This document shows positions 1-9,082 of a stretch of 64,000 bases of DNA, piece after piece (position 1 is the first letter of the stretch; every line of letters starts with the position of its first letter). The stretch lies in contig JAIPEE010000004.1 in the NCBI GenBank assembly GCA_021737275.1, positions 1-64,000 of the forward strand. Direction: 5' to 3'. Source of the DNA: Desulfobacterales bacterium (GTDB lineage Bacteria > Desulfobacterota > Desulfobacteria > Desulfobacterales > JAIPEE01). A program made the translations under genes and the position numbers. The notes below the pieces were generated by a model. The model was not told where the DNA came from and made no database searches. It saw only the letters and a list, made by a program, of their open reading frames with translations.

Positions 1-137
1 AAATTCGAGCCTCCTGATCAGCCATTTTGCACCTGATTGCACCAAAAGGCGCATCGTTAATTGTAAAAGAGCAAATGTTTTAAACCATCCACCTTAAAAA
101 ATGCGATGGATGGTTGAGCTGTAACTCTAAACTTTAG
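1..137. other. Left-edge non-coding stretch with one short hairpin
   Basis: I see no gene here. The only structure is a 9-bp inverted repeat (AACCATCCA at 83-91 and its complement at 107-115) with a 15-nt loop and no T-run. An in-frame TAG at 135-137 closes the frame that continues into the FeoB-like remnant, so the missing upstream part of FeoB is not present in that frame. Confidence 0.5.
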
Positions 138-611
138 GCAGATAAGATAACCCTTGAAAATGAAAAGAATTCCACACTTAAACCTGTTGTTATTTCCCAA
201 AAAAGAGAAAAAGCGGAAAAATCCTATATGGGCCGTATCGGCAAACTGATCGCACCTGTTTTTGCACCGATAGGCATAGACTGGCGGGGGAGTGTCGCTC
301 TTCTGACCGGCTTTTTTGCCAAAGAGATTGTTGTCAGTTCACTGGGTATCCTTTATGCGACAGAAGAAGATGAATCTTCCGATGCGCTTCAAAAAGCCCT
401 GAAAGCATCCGGCATGTCACCTCTTTCTGCGCTGGCCCTGATGGTTTTTGTTTTACTCTATGATGTGCCCTGCATTGCGACAGTAACCGCCATTAAGAGG
501 GAAACCGGCTCTTGGAAATGGGCATCTTTTAACATTGCATACAGTACCTTTTTAGCATGGTTTATGGCTCTGCTTGTTTACCAGGGCGGAAGACTATTTG
601 GGTTGGCCTGA
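138..611 (+). pseudogene. feoB: 3' remnant of ferrous iron transporter feoB
   Basis: FeoB is an inner-membrane ferrous iron transporter with an N-terminal GTPase domain and two Gate membrane domains. Only the extreme C-terminus is left: from the ATG at 228 the 127 residues include FFAKEIVVSSLGILY, LLYDVPCIATVTAIKRETGS and a final hydrophobic helix, all typical of the FeoB end. The same frame is open back to 138 without another ATG and contains no GTPase domain (full proteins are about 650-800 residues). Nothing FeoB-like is visible in any frame of 1-137. The original terminator still follows directly. It is best read as a truncated, probably non-functional gene left by a deletion or rearrangement; expression of a short membrane protein from 228 cannot be excluded. 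Confidence 0.8.
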
Positions 612-627
612 GTCCAACCCTCTTTTT
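600..627 (+). terminator. Intrinsic terminator of the feoB remnant
   Basis: GGGTTGG (600-606) pairs with CCAACCC (614-620) around a 7-nt loop, followed by TCTTTTT. The hairpin overlaps the stop codon of the feoB remnant. Confidence 0.75.
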
Positions 628-797
628 GAGGCAGGTTCAAATCGTTTTCAAAGTCTGGAGGAAAAATTAATGACTCCGGTACATCAACTATTCTACATAA
701 AAACCTTGAAATATTGTCAGGTCTTGATATTTTTACATTTTTTTTGTACCTATACCCGAGCAATATCTTTTGAACGCTCTTAACATCAGGATATATT

Positions 798-1244
798 ATG
801 ACTTTGATAAAACAGAAAAAGATTCTTTTTATTGCCGCTGTACTGTTTTTCTTATTTACCGGAGCCGCTTTTGCCGAGCGTCTCTCTATCAAGGTATCCA
901 TTGCCAATGTCCGCTCCGGACCGGGCAGCAACTACGGCGTACTCTGGCAGGTTGAAAAATACTTCCCGATTCTGGTTGTACAAAGATCCGGCCAGTGGAT
1001 CAAGTTTAAGGATTTTGAAGGAGATACTGGCTGGATTCATGATTCGCTTGTATCTGATAACGCTACTGTTATCTCCACCAAAAAGGTCAGTAATGTCCGA
1101 ACGGGCCCGGGTACGGATTATGACATTGCCTTTACAATAGAGGCCGGTATTCCTTTCAAAGTTCTTGAGAAAAAAGGCAAATGGATCCTTATCCAGCATG
1201 GAGATGGTGATAAAGGCTGGATTTACGACTCTTTGGTTTGGTAA
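798..1244 (+). CDS. Secreted protein with two bacterial SH3 domains
   Basis: A 148-residue protein starting with a clear Sec signal peptide (positive MTLIKQKK, hydrophobic core, cleavage expected after AFA near residue 26). The mature part is two tandem bacterial SH3-like repeats (about residues 29-88 and 91-148). Each has the NVRSGPGS or NVRTGPGT turn, a GQWIKF or GKWILI strand and a closing GWI-DSLV motif. Such domains usually bind peptidoglycan or mediate protein contacts in the periplasm. AGGA lies 8 nt before the ATG. The PfkB kinase gene starts 13 nt downstream, so the two are probably cotranscribed, although a functional link is not obvious. The exact ligand cannot be inferred. Confidence 0.88.
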   Translation: MTLIKQKKILFIAAVLFFLFTGAAFAERLSIKVSIANVRSGPGSNYGVLWQVEKYFPILVVQRSGQWIKFKDFEGDTGWIHDSLVSDNATVISTKKVSNVRTGPGTDYDIAFTIEAGIPFKVLEKKGKWILIQHGDGDKGWIYDSLVW

Positions 1245-1257
1245 CTATAAGGAAATA

Positions 1258-2253
1258 ATGACTATACCAAATATTGATTTTGGATCAAAAAAACTAATTG
1301 TCGGCATTGGCTCGGCGCTGGTTGACATTCTTGCCCGTGAAGATGATGTGTTTCTTGGAAAAATTGGTGCTGCAAAAGGCGGTATGAATCTTGTTGAACA
1401 GATTGTTATTGATAATGCCGTCAAGCTGCTTTCAGACGACCATATAATTGTACCGGGAGGTTCCGCATGTAATACCGCTATCGGTGTAGCCAGACTTGGA
1501 AGCCCGTCTCGCTTTGTAGGTAAGCTGTGTGATGATGATTTTGGGGAAATATTCCGAAACGGTCTCAACAAAAATGGTGTTTCCCCCCTTTTACTGGACT
1601 CACCTTTACCGACAGGCAGGGTGCTTTCCGTTATTACACCGGATGCCCAACGATCCATGCTGACCTACCTGGGCGCCTCTTCAGAAACAATACCCGGAGA
1701 TGTCACATCCGACTGGTTCGATAATGTTGCAATTGCACATATTGAGGGCTATCTGCTTTTTAATCCCGACCTGATGATGGCCATTCTGAAAGAAGCTAAA
1801 AAACATGGCACAAAGATTTCTCTGGATCTTGCAAGCTTCACGGTAGTTGAATCTTCAATAGATATTCTCGAAAAAATCGTTGACGATTATGTAGACATCC
1901 TGATTGCCAATGAAGATGAAGCTGAAGCATTCACCGGTTTTAAAAATGAAGATAAAGCCATTGATGCACTTTCAAAGCTGGCAGATATTGCCGTGCTGAA
2001 AGTTGGTAAACGCGGCAGTTATATCGCTCATAATGGAAAAATTATCAGAATCAACCCTAAAGGTTCAGGTGACGCCGTCGATACAACCGGCGCAGGCGAT
2101 CTTTGGGCCGCCGGTTTTCTCCATGGACTTGTAAGCGGAAAAACACTTGAAGAAAGTGGTGAGATCGGCTCTGCATGCGGATATGAAGTATGCCGGGTTA
2201 TTGGCGCCAGTATTCCCGATGAGGGCTGGAAGCGCATAACCGGCAGTTTTTAA
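1258..2253 (+). CDS. PfkB-family carbohydrate/nucleoside kinase
   Basis: A 331-residue ribokinase-superfamily kinase. It shows the N-terminal glycine-rich substrate region (GGSACNTAIGVARLG, about residues 67-81) and the C-terminal PfkB signature DTTGAGDLWAAGFLHG, whose Asp in TGAGD is the expected catalytic base. The general layout resembles adenosine kinase-like PfkB proteins, but substrate specificity (ribose, fructose, adenosine or other) cannot be fixed by eye. The start at 1258 is chosen because AAGGAA lies just before it; the longer frame back to 1165 would run into the SH3 gene. Cytoplasmic. Confidence 0.88.
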   Translation: MTIPNIDFGSKKLIVGIGSALVDILAREDDVFLGKIGAAKGGMNLVEQIVIDNAVKLLSDDHIIVPGGSACNTAIGVARLGSPSRFVGKLCDDDFGEIFRNGLNKNGVSPLLLDSPLPTGRVLSVITPDAQRSMLTYLGASSETIPGDVTSDWFDNVAIAHIEGYLLFNPDLMMAILKEAKKHGTKISLDLASFTVVESSIDILEKIVDDYVDILIANEDEAEAFTGFKNEDKAIDALSKLADIAVLKVGKRGSYIAHNGKIIRINPKGSGDAVDTTGAGDLWAAGFLHGLVSGKTLEESGEIGSACGYEVCRVIGASIPDEGWKRITGSF

Positions 2254-2330
2254 AAATTTTCAACTAACTTAACGTTAGAACCCTTTGAAAAACATATTAT
2301 TTTGCTCAAAGGATTCTACAGGGGGAATGG

Positions 2331-3014
2331 ATGGCCAAAAAGATAACTCGTAAAGAACTTTTGAAAGAACCCGATGAATTTTTGACACTTTCGGCCAAAG
2401 CTATTGGTTTTGCTACAGAAAATAAAGATAAAATTATGCTGTGGATTGGCGGCGTAATCGTACTGATTCTGATTATCTCCGGCATTGCATACAAGATGAA
2501 CAGGGATGAAAAAGCCTCTTATACCATGCTGTATAAGGCTATGCAGGTATATGACGCCGGCATGAAAAACAATGGCCCGGAAAAAGTGTTCCAGGATACT
2601 GAAAAACAATTTGATGAACTTATCAGTAGATACGCTTCACATTCCGGTGGAAAAATCGGCTGCATTCAGTTTGCCAATATCTGTTATACAGCCGGAAATA
2701 CTGAAAAAGCTATCATGCTTTACGAAATGGCTCAAAAAGCCTTCAAGCAAAACCCATCGATGACCAATGTAATTTTAAACAGCCTCGCTTATGCTTATGA
2801 GAAAAATGGAAATAATGAAAAGGCTATCTCATGTTTTGAAAAAGTGGCTTCCGGTTCTGAAACCATCATGAAGGCAGATGCCCTCTATCACCTTGGTACG
2901 CTTTACGCAGCTCAGGGCGATACAGATAAAAGCAGGGAGGCTTTTGGCAAGATTGTTTCCGAGCATACTGATTCCGTTTTTGTAAAAATTGCTCAGGAGA
3001 AAATTACGGGATAA
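2331..3014 (+). CDS. Membrane-anchored tetratricopeptide repeat protein (YfgM-like layout)
   Basis: The 227 residues comprise a short charged cytoplasmic segment, one transmembrane helix (about residues 35-56, GGVIVLILIISGIAY), then several TPR-like helix pairs. Examples are the blocks containing YTAGNTEKAIMLYEMA, AYEKNGNNEKAISCFEKV and YHLGTLYAAQGDTDKSREAF. This type II arrangement matches YfgM/ancillary SecYEG translocon subunits that act as periplasmic chaperone partners, but the TPR family is broad. AGGGGG lies 5-6 nt before the ATG chosen; a second ATG four bases upstream is out of frame. A bidirectional-looking terminator follows. Confidence 0.8.
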   Translation: MAKKITRKELLKEPDEFLTLSAKAIGFATENKDKIMLWIGGVIVLILIISGIAYKMNRDEKASYTMLYKAMQVYDAGMKNNGPEKVFQDTEKQFDELISRYASHSGGKIGCIQFANICYTAGNTEKAIMLYEMAQKAFKQNPSMTNVILNSLAYAYEKNGNNEKAISCFEKVASGSETIMKADALYHLGTLYAAQGDTDKSREAFGKIVSEHTDSVFVKIAQEKITG

Positions 3015-3039
3015 TTTTTAAAGTTTTTACCAAAATTGA

Positions 3040-3073
3040 AACGGCTGCCAATTTGAGTTGGTGGCCGTTATTT
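3040..3073 (+). terminator. Intrinsic terminator between convergent genes
   Basis: A 12-bp stem (3040-3051 with 3058-3069, two G-T wobbles, 6-nt loop TTTGAG) is followed by ATTTTAT. It sits between the TPR gene and the convergent sigma-54 regulator. Confidence 0.75.
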
Positions 3074-3098
3074 TATAGTGATCTCCTGTCTGCTCTTT

Positions 3099-4487
3099 TC
3101 AATGGTCTTTTTTGGTGCCGACTTCTATACCTAACTTCTTGATCTTCTGATTCAAGCCGCTCTTGCCTATTCCCAGCATCTTCGCCGCATGAGCCTGAAC
3201 ATTATCCGCCTGTTTAAGTGCCCGCTCGATCATACGCTTTTCAACCATCACAAGAGTATCATAAAGGCTCGCATTAGAGGGAATGCCGTCCATCTCAAAA
3301 GTGTTGAACACACTTTTTTTAAAATCCCTGGGAAGATCTGATACCGTAATCGTATCACCGGGGCAGAGAATCATTGCCCGTTCAATAACATTTTCAAGCT
3401 CTCGCACATTACCGGGCCAGGCATAATCAAAAAACAGCAGTTCAACTTCATGATCCACACCCTTAACCGGGATTTCCACCTTACGCTCATCTGCATACTT
3501 GTTGATAAAGTGCTGCACCAGTAAACGAATATCATCGAGTCGCTCTTTTAGTTCAGGCATAACAATTTGCATGACATTCAGCCGGAAAAACAGATCTTCT
3601 CGAAAATTTCCCCTGACAACTTCATCTTTTAAGGACTTGTTGGTTGCAGCAACAAATCGGGTATCAACAGATATTGGTTTTTCACCACCAACTCTTTCGA
3701 TGGTTTTTTCCTGTAAAACACGAAGCAGTTTAACCTGAAGGTATTGTGACAACTCACCAATTTCATCCAGAAAAAGCGTCCCGCCTTCGGCAAGTTCAAA
3801 ACGACCCTTTTTCATACTTATTGCACCGGTAAAAGCGCCTTTTTCATGACCAAAAAGCTCACTTTCAAGCAAGCTTTCTGCAAGTGCACTACAATTAACA
3901 GCCACAAAGGGCTTTCCATGACGAGGGCTGTTGTAATGAATTGATTTGGCAACCAGCTCCTTGCCGGTTCCACTGCCCCCCTCAATCAAAACCGTGGCAT
4001 TAGTTGGAGCCACCTTTCGGATTGTGGAAAACACTTCCTGCATGGCAAGGCTTTTGCCAATGATATTATCAAAACTGTATTGTGACTCGATGGAATCTCT
4101 TAGCAGGCGATTTTCTTTAACTATTCTGAACATTGCTATCGCCTTGTTTACATAGATAATCAGCCGCTCATTATCAAAGGGCTTTAGGATATAGTTATAT
4201 GCCCCCTTTTGCATAGCTTCCACAGCCTTTTCCACTGTCCCATGGGCTGTCATCATGATAACCGGAAGCTCACTGTCCATCTCCTTTATATGCTCAAGAA
4301 GCTGAATACCGTCCATATTCGGCATTTTCATGTCGGTCAGGACAAGATCAACATCACAGTTTCTAAGCAGGTCGAGTGCTTCCGGGCCACTGTTTGCTTC
4401 AAGGGTTTCATACCCTTCATCGGATAGAACCGCACTTAATATGACTGCATAATTTTTTTCATCATCAACAATAAGGATTGTCTCCAT
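3099..4487 (-). CDS. NtrC-family sigma-54-dependent response regulator
   Basis: The 462 residues contain the three NtrC modules. A receiver domain (about 1-118) has the phosphoacceptor Asp52 in VLTDMKMP. An AAA+ domain (about 140-385) has Walker A GGSGTGKE and an intact GAFTGA loop ([10 protein letters not shown]) for contacting sigma-54. A Fis-type helix-turn-helix lies at the C-terminus ([20 protein letters not shown]). It should activate sigma-54 promoters when phosphorylated by the histidine kinase encoded 2 nt upstream. The two follow the Mla-like transporter genes on the same strand with a 42-nt gap, suggesting a single operon. No sigma-54 promoter was recognised nearby, so its target genes are unknown. 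Confidence 0.93.
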   Translation of the reverse strand: METILIVDDEKNYAVILSAVLSDEGYETLEANSGPEALDLLRNCDVDLVLTDMKMPNMDGIQLLEHIKEMDSELPVIMMTAHGTVEKAVEAMQKGAYNYILKPFDNERLIIYVNKAIAMFRIVKENRLLRDSIESQYSFDNIIGKSLAMQEVFSTIRKVAPTNATVLIEGGSGTGKELVAKSIHYNSPRHGKPFVAVNCSALAESLLESELFGHEKGAFTGAISMKKGRFELAEGGTLFLDEIGELSQYLQVKLLRVLQEKTIERVGGEKPISVDTRFVAATNKSLKDEVVRGNFREDLFFRLNVMQIVMPELKERLDDIRLLVQHFINKYADERKVEIPVKGVDHEVELLFFDYAWPGNVRELENVIERAMILCPGDTITVSDLPRDFKKSVFNTFEMDGIPSNASLYDTLVMVEKRMIERALKQADNVQAHAAKMLGIGKSGLNQKIKKLGIEVGTKKDH

Positions 4488-4489
4488 GA

Positions 4490-5917
4490 CTATCCCTCCA
4501 ACTTTATCGGCAACGTAACAACAACACGGGCGCCGGAGTCTTTCCTGTTTTCAATAATAATTTTGCCGGCATGAGCCTCAATAATATTTTTAACTATACC
4601 AAGGCCAAGACCGGTGCCTTTTTCCTTGGTTGTAAAAAAAGGATCCCAAATTTTATTAGCCTGTTCCTCTGCTATACCCTTCCCCTCATCTTCAATACAG
4701 ATCTGAATATTTTCATCATCGGTGCTGATTTCGACATGGACTTCCCCACCCGCCGGCATAGCCTGCATGGCATTTATCAACAGGTTTAAAAATGCCTGGT
4801 AAAGCATTGAAGCATCTGCATTGATTTCAGGGATCTGATCACGCTGGAACTTTTTAAAAATTGTATAGCCCCTGGATTTGATCTCCGGTTCCAGAAATAT
4901 GATATTTTTATCAATGATTTCTTCGATCCGGCATGGCACCAGATTAGGGCGTCTGGGACGTGCAAAATTGAGAAAATCCGTAATGATATTGTTCAGACGT
5001 CGTGACTCTTCGATAATTATCTGTGTAATTCTATTTGTCCGATCATCCGGTTTATCTGTTTTCTTTTTCAAAAGTTCAGCAGAACTTATAATTATTCCCA
5101 GCGGATTTCTGATTTCATGGGAGACACCGGCTACCATTTCACCAATAGATGACAGCCTTTCAGCACGATCAAGCTGCTCCCTGAGCTTGATCTCTTCCTG
5201 GGCACGTTTCTGAGAAATACGCTCTCCCCTTTTTACAACCAGAAGAAGTGCCAGGAAAAGTGCGCACATAACTGAAGATCCGGTTATAATAACCCTGATC
5301 TGAAAACTGAAAATAGTTTTATACTCATCGGAAAGATCCTGAACGATCTCCACTACTCCCAGCACAGGCCCTGAAAGTGTAGAAAGCGGGCGCTCTGCCC
5401 TTAATGGTGCAAATGTAATAATTTTATTTTCCTTGGAAATCCCCAGCAATATCTCCCAGAAACTGCCCCGTTGCTCTACTATTGATGTAGCTGAGCCTTT
5501 CAATGCTTTTTTATAGATTGTTCCGCCGGCATTTTGCTTTCCGATCAATGCCTTGTCAAAGCTGTAAGAGATTGTATCATTCATGTTATAGATATTCACC
5601 TGCTCCACGTTAAAGCTGTGCAGGGTGCTCCGTACAACCTTATCCATTCGCTCAAACTGCTCAGGATTACTGAGCTGTATTTTTCCGTATTTAAGTGCGA
5701 CAGGGATAATAAACTGTAGAAAGACTTGATGGTTCAGGTTTTCGACAAGAAGAAGTGCATAATCTTCACTTTTCTGGCGTTGCGTTGAGCGCGCCCAGTG
5801 AATATTCATAACGGAAAGTACAATTGTACCAATAAAAATAGCAATAATACTGGTAAAAGTGAAATACTTAACCAGTCTGAAGGGTTTTACTTTTTCTTCT
5901 GGAATTTTTGGCCTCAT
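4490..5917 (-). CDS. Membrane sensor histidine kinase
   Basis: The 475 residues have a transmembrane helix near residues 18-38 and a second near 207-230, bracketing a periplasmic sensor region of about 170 residues with no recognised family. The cytoplasmic part has a HisKA dimerisation helix with the phosphorylated His in SHEIRNPLG and a HATPase domain with an N-box (NLLINAMQAM), a G1 box (DEGKGI) and a G2 box (GTGLGLGI). It phosphorylates the NtrC-type regulator immediately downstream. This layout is like the ZraS/AtoS group, but the sensed signal is not deducible. Its position directly after mlaD suggests an envelope lipid or stress signal; that is inference from context. Confidence 0.9.
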   Translation of the reverse strand: MRPKIPEEKVKPFRLVKYFTFTSIIAIFIGTIVLSVMNIHWARSTQRQKSEDYALLLVENLNHQVFLQFIIPVALKYGKIQLSNPEQFERMDKVVRSTLHSFNVEQVNIYNMNDTISYSFDKALIGKQNAGGTIYKKALKGSATSIVEQRGSFWEILLGISKENKIITFAPLRAERPLSTLSGPVLGVVEIVQDLSDEYKTIFSFQIRVIITGSSVMCALFLALLLVVKRGERISQKRAQEEIKLREQLDRAERLSSIGEMVAGVSHEIRNPLGIIISSAELLKKKTDKPDDRTNRITQIIIEESRRLNNIITDFLNFARPRRPNLVPCRIEEIIDKNIIFLEPEIKSRGYTIFKKFQRDQIPEINADASMLYQAFLNLLINAMQAMPAGGEVHVEISTDDENIQICIEDEGKGIAEEQANKIWDPFFTTKEKGTGLGLGIVKNIIEAHAGKIIIENRKDSGARVVVTLPIKLEG

Positions 5918-5959
5918 AAAGGATGAGCGTCTTTTTGCCCTGCTCTGTTTTATACCTTG

Positions 5960-7459
5960 TTACTGTACAGGCATTGAAATGCCGGACATAAGGGATTTTA
6001 TATCTTCATCAGAAAAATTAATCCCTGCACCTATGAAAAAAGAATCGGTATCATTATCACTGATAAAATCATCATAGCCTGCCGTCAGGTAGATGTGTTT
6101 TATGGGTGAAAAATCAGCGCCTATCTTCAGGTGCGCATTTGTATCCGGATCAAAATCAAAAGCGTCAAAAGAGAGTTTCAGATAATCTTCAAACAGGTAG
6201 TAATCCAGGCCGAAACCACCGGTTGATTCAATTATACCGCCACGCAATACAACATCATGATATCTTTTGGCAATCTGGGCTGAAAATTTCAATTTGTCTT
6301 TCTCTACCTCTTCAACACGCTCATATGTTGTATTGCCGTTTTTATCTGTCCGGGTATATTCGGTAACGGTTTTCTTGCCCCTGGGATCATCCACAAGCTG
6401 AAGAATATAATACTTGTCTTCCTTGGGCTGAATCTTCAATGTTACATAAGACTTTATATCTGAGGTATCCGTCAGATATTCCGCTTTGTAATCAAGATAC
6501 GTTTTGAACCGTTCCTGCTGTGCCAGAAAATCATTGATGCTTTCAAGGGTTTCATTGAGATTTTCGACGGTTTCCTCATCATTTACCAGACGACCCAGCG
6601 TACCCTCACCATTGTCAATCTTTTCAGAAACATTCTTTAACGATGCAAGAGCGGCATTCAGATTTTCGACCGTCTCTTCATCATTAACCAGTTTGCCGAG
6701 GCTACCTTCGCCGTTGTTGATCTTGGCTGTAATTTCACCCATGCCGAGCATAAGATCTTCAACCATCTCCGATGCTTGTCTGACATTTGCAACAATCATG
6801 CGAATATCTTCGCTGTTGGCATTTCCCATCTCTTTTAGCTGCTCCGAAAACTCGGAAAAATTGGCAATGATCCTTGTAACATCTTCATTGTTTTCCTGAA
6901 CAGTTTTATTCAGTGTTTCAAGCATCTCACGTGAATTATCGATGATAGACCTTAACGCATCCTCACCACTTTGACCGCCCGCAACATTGGAAAGAGACGT
7001 TGTCAGTTTTTTAATATCATTTGCCACATCACCCAGGGCACTCATCATCATATCCATATCAATTGTGGAAATGGTCTTTTTGATGGTGTCGCCCTCTGCC
7101 AGTGCAGGGGAAGTCGATGATCCCGGAATAAGTTCAACAAATTTGTCCCCCAGAATACCTCGCGTACGAATGATAGCACTGACATCTTCGGTAAGTCTTA
7201 TTTCAGGTCTTATTTTGAGCGTTACCAGTGCTTTTCCATTTTGAAGTGCGATCTTGCCGACACGCCCAACTTCAACACCGGCTATTTCAACACTGGTATC
7301 CTCTGCAAGGCCGGTAACAGAATCAAACAATACATATAAACTATAACCACCATTGCGGGAAAATCCTATGTCACCAACCCTCATGGACATAAAGACAAGG
7401 ATTACAATTCCGGCAACAACCAGTAAACCAACTTTTGCTTCAGCGCTAAATTTTGACAT
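5960..7459 (-). CDS. MlaD-like MCE protein with repeated coiled region and beta-rich C-terminal extension
   Basis: An MCE-domain substrate-binding component of an Mla-type lipid ABC transporter, anchored in the inner membrane and acting in the periplasm. Residues 9-27 form the anchor helix, and about 38-115 the MCE domain (FDSVTGLAEDTSVEIAGVEV, GILGDKFVELIPG). A helical needle region follows. At about 245-310 are two tandem copies of a roughly 32-residue unit with NGEGSLGKLVNDEETVENLN and NGEGTLGRLVNDEETVENLN. The last 160 residues are beta-rich with alternating polar/hydrophobic strands and FGLDYYLFEDYLKLSFDAF-like segments, as in outer-membrane barrel proteins. At 499 residues it is far longer than E. 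coli MlaD (about 180). It follows the ATPase gene by 11 nt. Confidence 0.88.
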   Translation of the reverse strand: MSKFSAEAKVGLLVVAGIVILVFMSMRVGDIGFSRNGGYSLYVLFDSVTGLAEDTSVEIAGVEVGRVGKIALQNGKALVTLKIRPEIRLTEDVSAIIRTRGILGDKFVELIPGSSTSPALAEGDTIKKTISTIDMDMMMSALGDVANDIKKLTTSLSNVAGGQSGEDALRSIIDNSREMLETLNKTVQENNEDVTRIIANFSEFSEQLKEMGNANSEDIRMIVANVRQASEMVEDLMLGMGEITAKINNGEGSLGKLVNDEETVENLNAALASLKNVSEKIDNGEGTLGRLVNDEETVENLNETLESINDFLAQQERFKTYLDYKAEYLTDTSDIKSYVTLKIQPKEDKYYILQLVDDPRGKKTVTEYTRTDKNGNTTYERVEEVEKDKLKFSAQIAKRYHDVVLRGGIIESTGGFGLDYYLFEDYLKLSFDAFDFDPDTNAHLKIGADFSPIKHIYLTAGYDDFISDNDTDSFFIGAGINFSDEDIKSLMSGISMPVQ

Positions 7460-7470
7460 AGCAAAAACCG

Positions 7471-8211
7471 TTAGAAATTATTATCTTCTACCTTTCGCTC
7501 TATGAATTGCCTGACAACAGGGTTCCCGGTCGCTTTAACCTCTTCAGGTGTACCCTTTTCAATAATTTTACCATGATACAGCATGGCCACTGTATGCGCA
7601 ATCCTAAAAGTAGAATCAATATCATGGCTGATAACAATACACGTTGCACCTGTTTCCTGCTGGGTTTTAACGATCAGCTTGTCAACGGCATCACACATAA
7701 TCGGATCCAGGCCGGTTGTGGGCTCATCAAAAAGTATAATTTTGGGATCAAGTGCAAGCGCCCGCGCAAGCCCCACACGTTTTCGCATACCGCCTGAAAG
7801 TTCTGACGGCATTTTATGGGTGACATCCTTTAGACCTACCTGCAGGAGTTTCTTCTCAACGATGGCCTTAATTTCTCTTCCTTTAAGCTTTGTATGCTCC
7901 TTCAGCGGGAAAGCAACATTATCACCCACATTCATGGAGTCAAAAAGTGCCGCATCCTGAAAAAGCATGCCAAATTTTTTGCGTACCTCATTCAACTCTT
8001 TTTCACCAAGTGTTGTGGTATCCACACCATCGATCATGATCTTACCTGAATCCGGTCGGATCAGACCGATCATATGCTTCAGCAGTACACTTTTGCCGCC
8101 GCCGCTCTGTCCGATAATAACCGTAATCTTACCGGGTTCAATGGTCAGATCAATGTCATCAAGGACTTTCTGTCCGTTAAAGGATTTTTTTATTTTTTTT
8201 AATTCAATCAT
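7471..8211 (-). CDS. Mla-type ABC transporter ATPase (MlaF-like)
   Basis: The 246-residue cytoplasmic ATPase of the MCE lipid transporter. It has Walker A (GQSGGGKS), Q-loop (MLFQDAALFDSMNV), the ABC signature (LSGGMRKRVGLARAL), Walker B (IILFDEPTTGLDP) and the switch His (VISHD). The DAALFDSMNV segment and LSGGMRKR variant are characteristic of MlaF/Ttg2A ATPases. Its ATG shares one base with the stop codon of the permease gene, so they are translationally coupled. Confidence 0.94.
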   Translation of the reverse strand: MIELKKIKKSFNGQKVLDDIDLTIEPGKITVIIGQSGGGKSVLLKHMIGLIRPDSGKIMIDGVDTTTLGEKELNEVRKKFGMLFQDAALFDSMNVGDNVAFPLKEHTKLKGREIKAIVEKKLLQVGLKDVTHKMPSELSGGMRKRVGLARALALDPKIILFDEPTTGLDPIMCDAVDKLIVKTQQETGATCIVISHDIDSTFRIAHTVAMLYHGKIIEKGTPEEVKATGNPVVRQFIERKVEDNNF

Positions 8212-8981
8212 TAAAACATTACCGCTGTAAGAAAATAATCACTTACCAGGATTGTGACGGAAGCCATAACAACCGCCTGTGTTGTTGCCTTGCCAACCCC
8301 TTCTGCACCGCCGGTAGTATAAAACCCCTTGTAACAACCTATCAGGGAAAGAATAAAACCAAAAACTGCCGACTTGATCAAACCGTTTATGATGTCATCC
8401 ACAACCAGAAGGTCATAGATGCGGGCCATAAATATACCGGAATTAATATCCAGCAATTTGACCCCGACAAAATAGCCGCCGGCAATCCCGATAAAATCTG
8501 AAACAATGGTTAAAAACGGCAGCATAATGATACTGGCAACAACCCTGGGCACAACCAGATACTGAACCGGGTTAACCGACATGGTGTACAGGGCATCTAT
8601 CTGTTCGGTGACACGCATGGTACCAATAGCTGCTGCCATGGCTGAGCCGGCTCTGCCGGTTACCATTAGCGCTGTAAAAACGGGCCCTAACTCACGGGTG
8701 ATCGCCAGCGCAACGGTTGCTCCCACAAGGCTTTCACCGCCGAATTTTCTAAACCCGTAGTATGACTGTATTGCCAGCACCATTCCTGTAAATGTACCTG
8801 TAATAAGGACAACCACAAGGGAGTTGGTGCCCACAAACTCCATCTGTTTTAATATTTCTTTAAGTCTGAAAGGCTTGCGGAACAGCCAGGCAGCTATAGA
8901 CAACAAGAAAAGAAGAATCCTGCCGAACTCTTCTAAAAGATATATGAATGGCCTGCCTGCGAATTCAAATAAACGTAACAT
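8211..8981 (-). CDS. Mla-type ABC transporter permease (MlaE-like)
   Basis: A 256-residue integral membrane permease with the MlaE signature region (ITRELGPVFTALMVTGRAGS, then IGTMRVTEQIDAL) and five or so hydrophobic helices. With the ATPase and MCE protein it should move phospholipids between membranes. It is the first gene of the operon; a good sigma-70 promoter lies about 75-100 nt upstream (9054-9082). Gene order permease-ATPase-MCE protein is as in other Mla operons, but no MlaB or MlaC gene follows; a two-component system follows instead. Confidence 0.94.
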   Translation of the reverse strand: MLRLFEFAGRPFIYLLEEFGRILLFLLSIAAWLFRKPFRLKEILKQMEFVGTNSLVVVLITGTFTGMVLAIQSYYGFRKFGGESLVGATVALAITRELGPVFTALMVTGRAGSAMAAAIGTMRVTEQIDALYTMSVNPVQYLVVPRVVASIIMLPFLTIVSDFIGIAGGYFVGVKLLDINSGIFMARIYDLLVVDDIINGLIKSAVFGFILSLIGCYKGFYTTGGAEGVGKATTQAVVMASVTILVSDYFLTAVMF

Positions 8982-9053
8982 AGATATAGATAAACGGAAC
9001 CTGTTTTAACAAATTTATGATAACTTTTCGTCATTATTGTAATAATGTATATG

Positions 9054-9082
9054 GATATAAGGAAATCAGCACCTAAAGTCAA
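9054..9082 (-). promoter_or_regulatory. Candidate sigma-70 promoter of the mla-like operon
   Basis: Read on the minus strand: TTGACT (9082-9077), 17-nt spacer, TATATC (9059-9054), close to consensus. It would start transcription about 65 nt before the permease ATG. The rest of the 358-nt spacer 8982-9339 is AT-rich and shows no gene. Confidence 0.55.

Noticed and set aside
1-25. Possible minus-strand gene start (ATG at 25) running off the left edge
   Set aside because: Only 8 codons are visible, with no recognisable protein sequence.
634-643. GGTTCAAATC resembling a tRNA T-loop
   Set aside because: No acceptor, D or anticodon stems can be built around it; it lies just after the feoB terminator.
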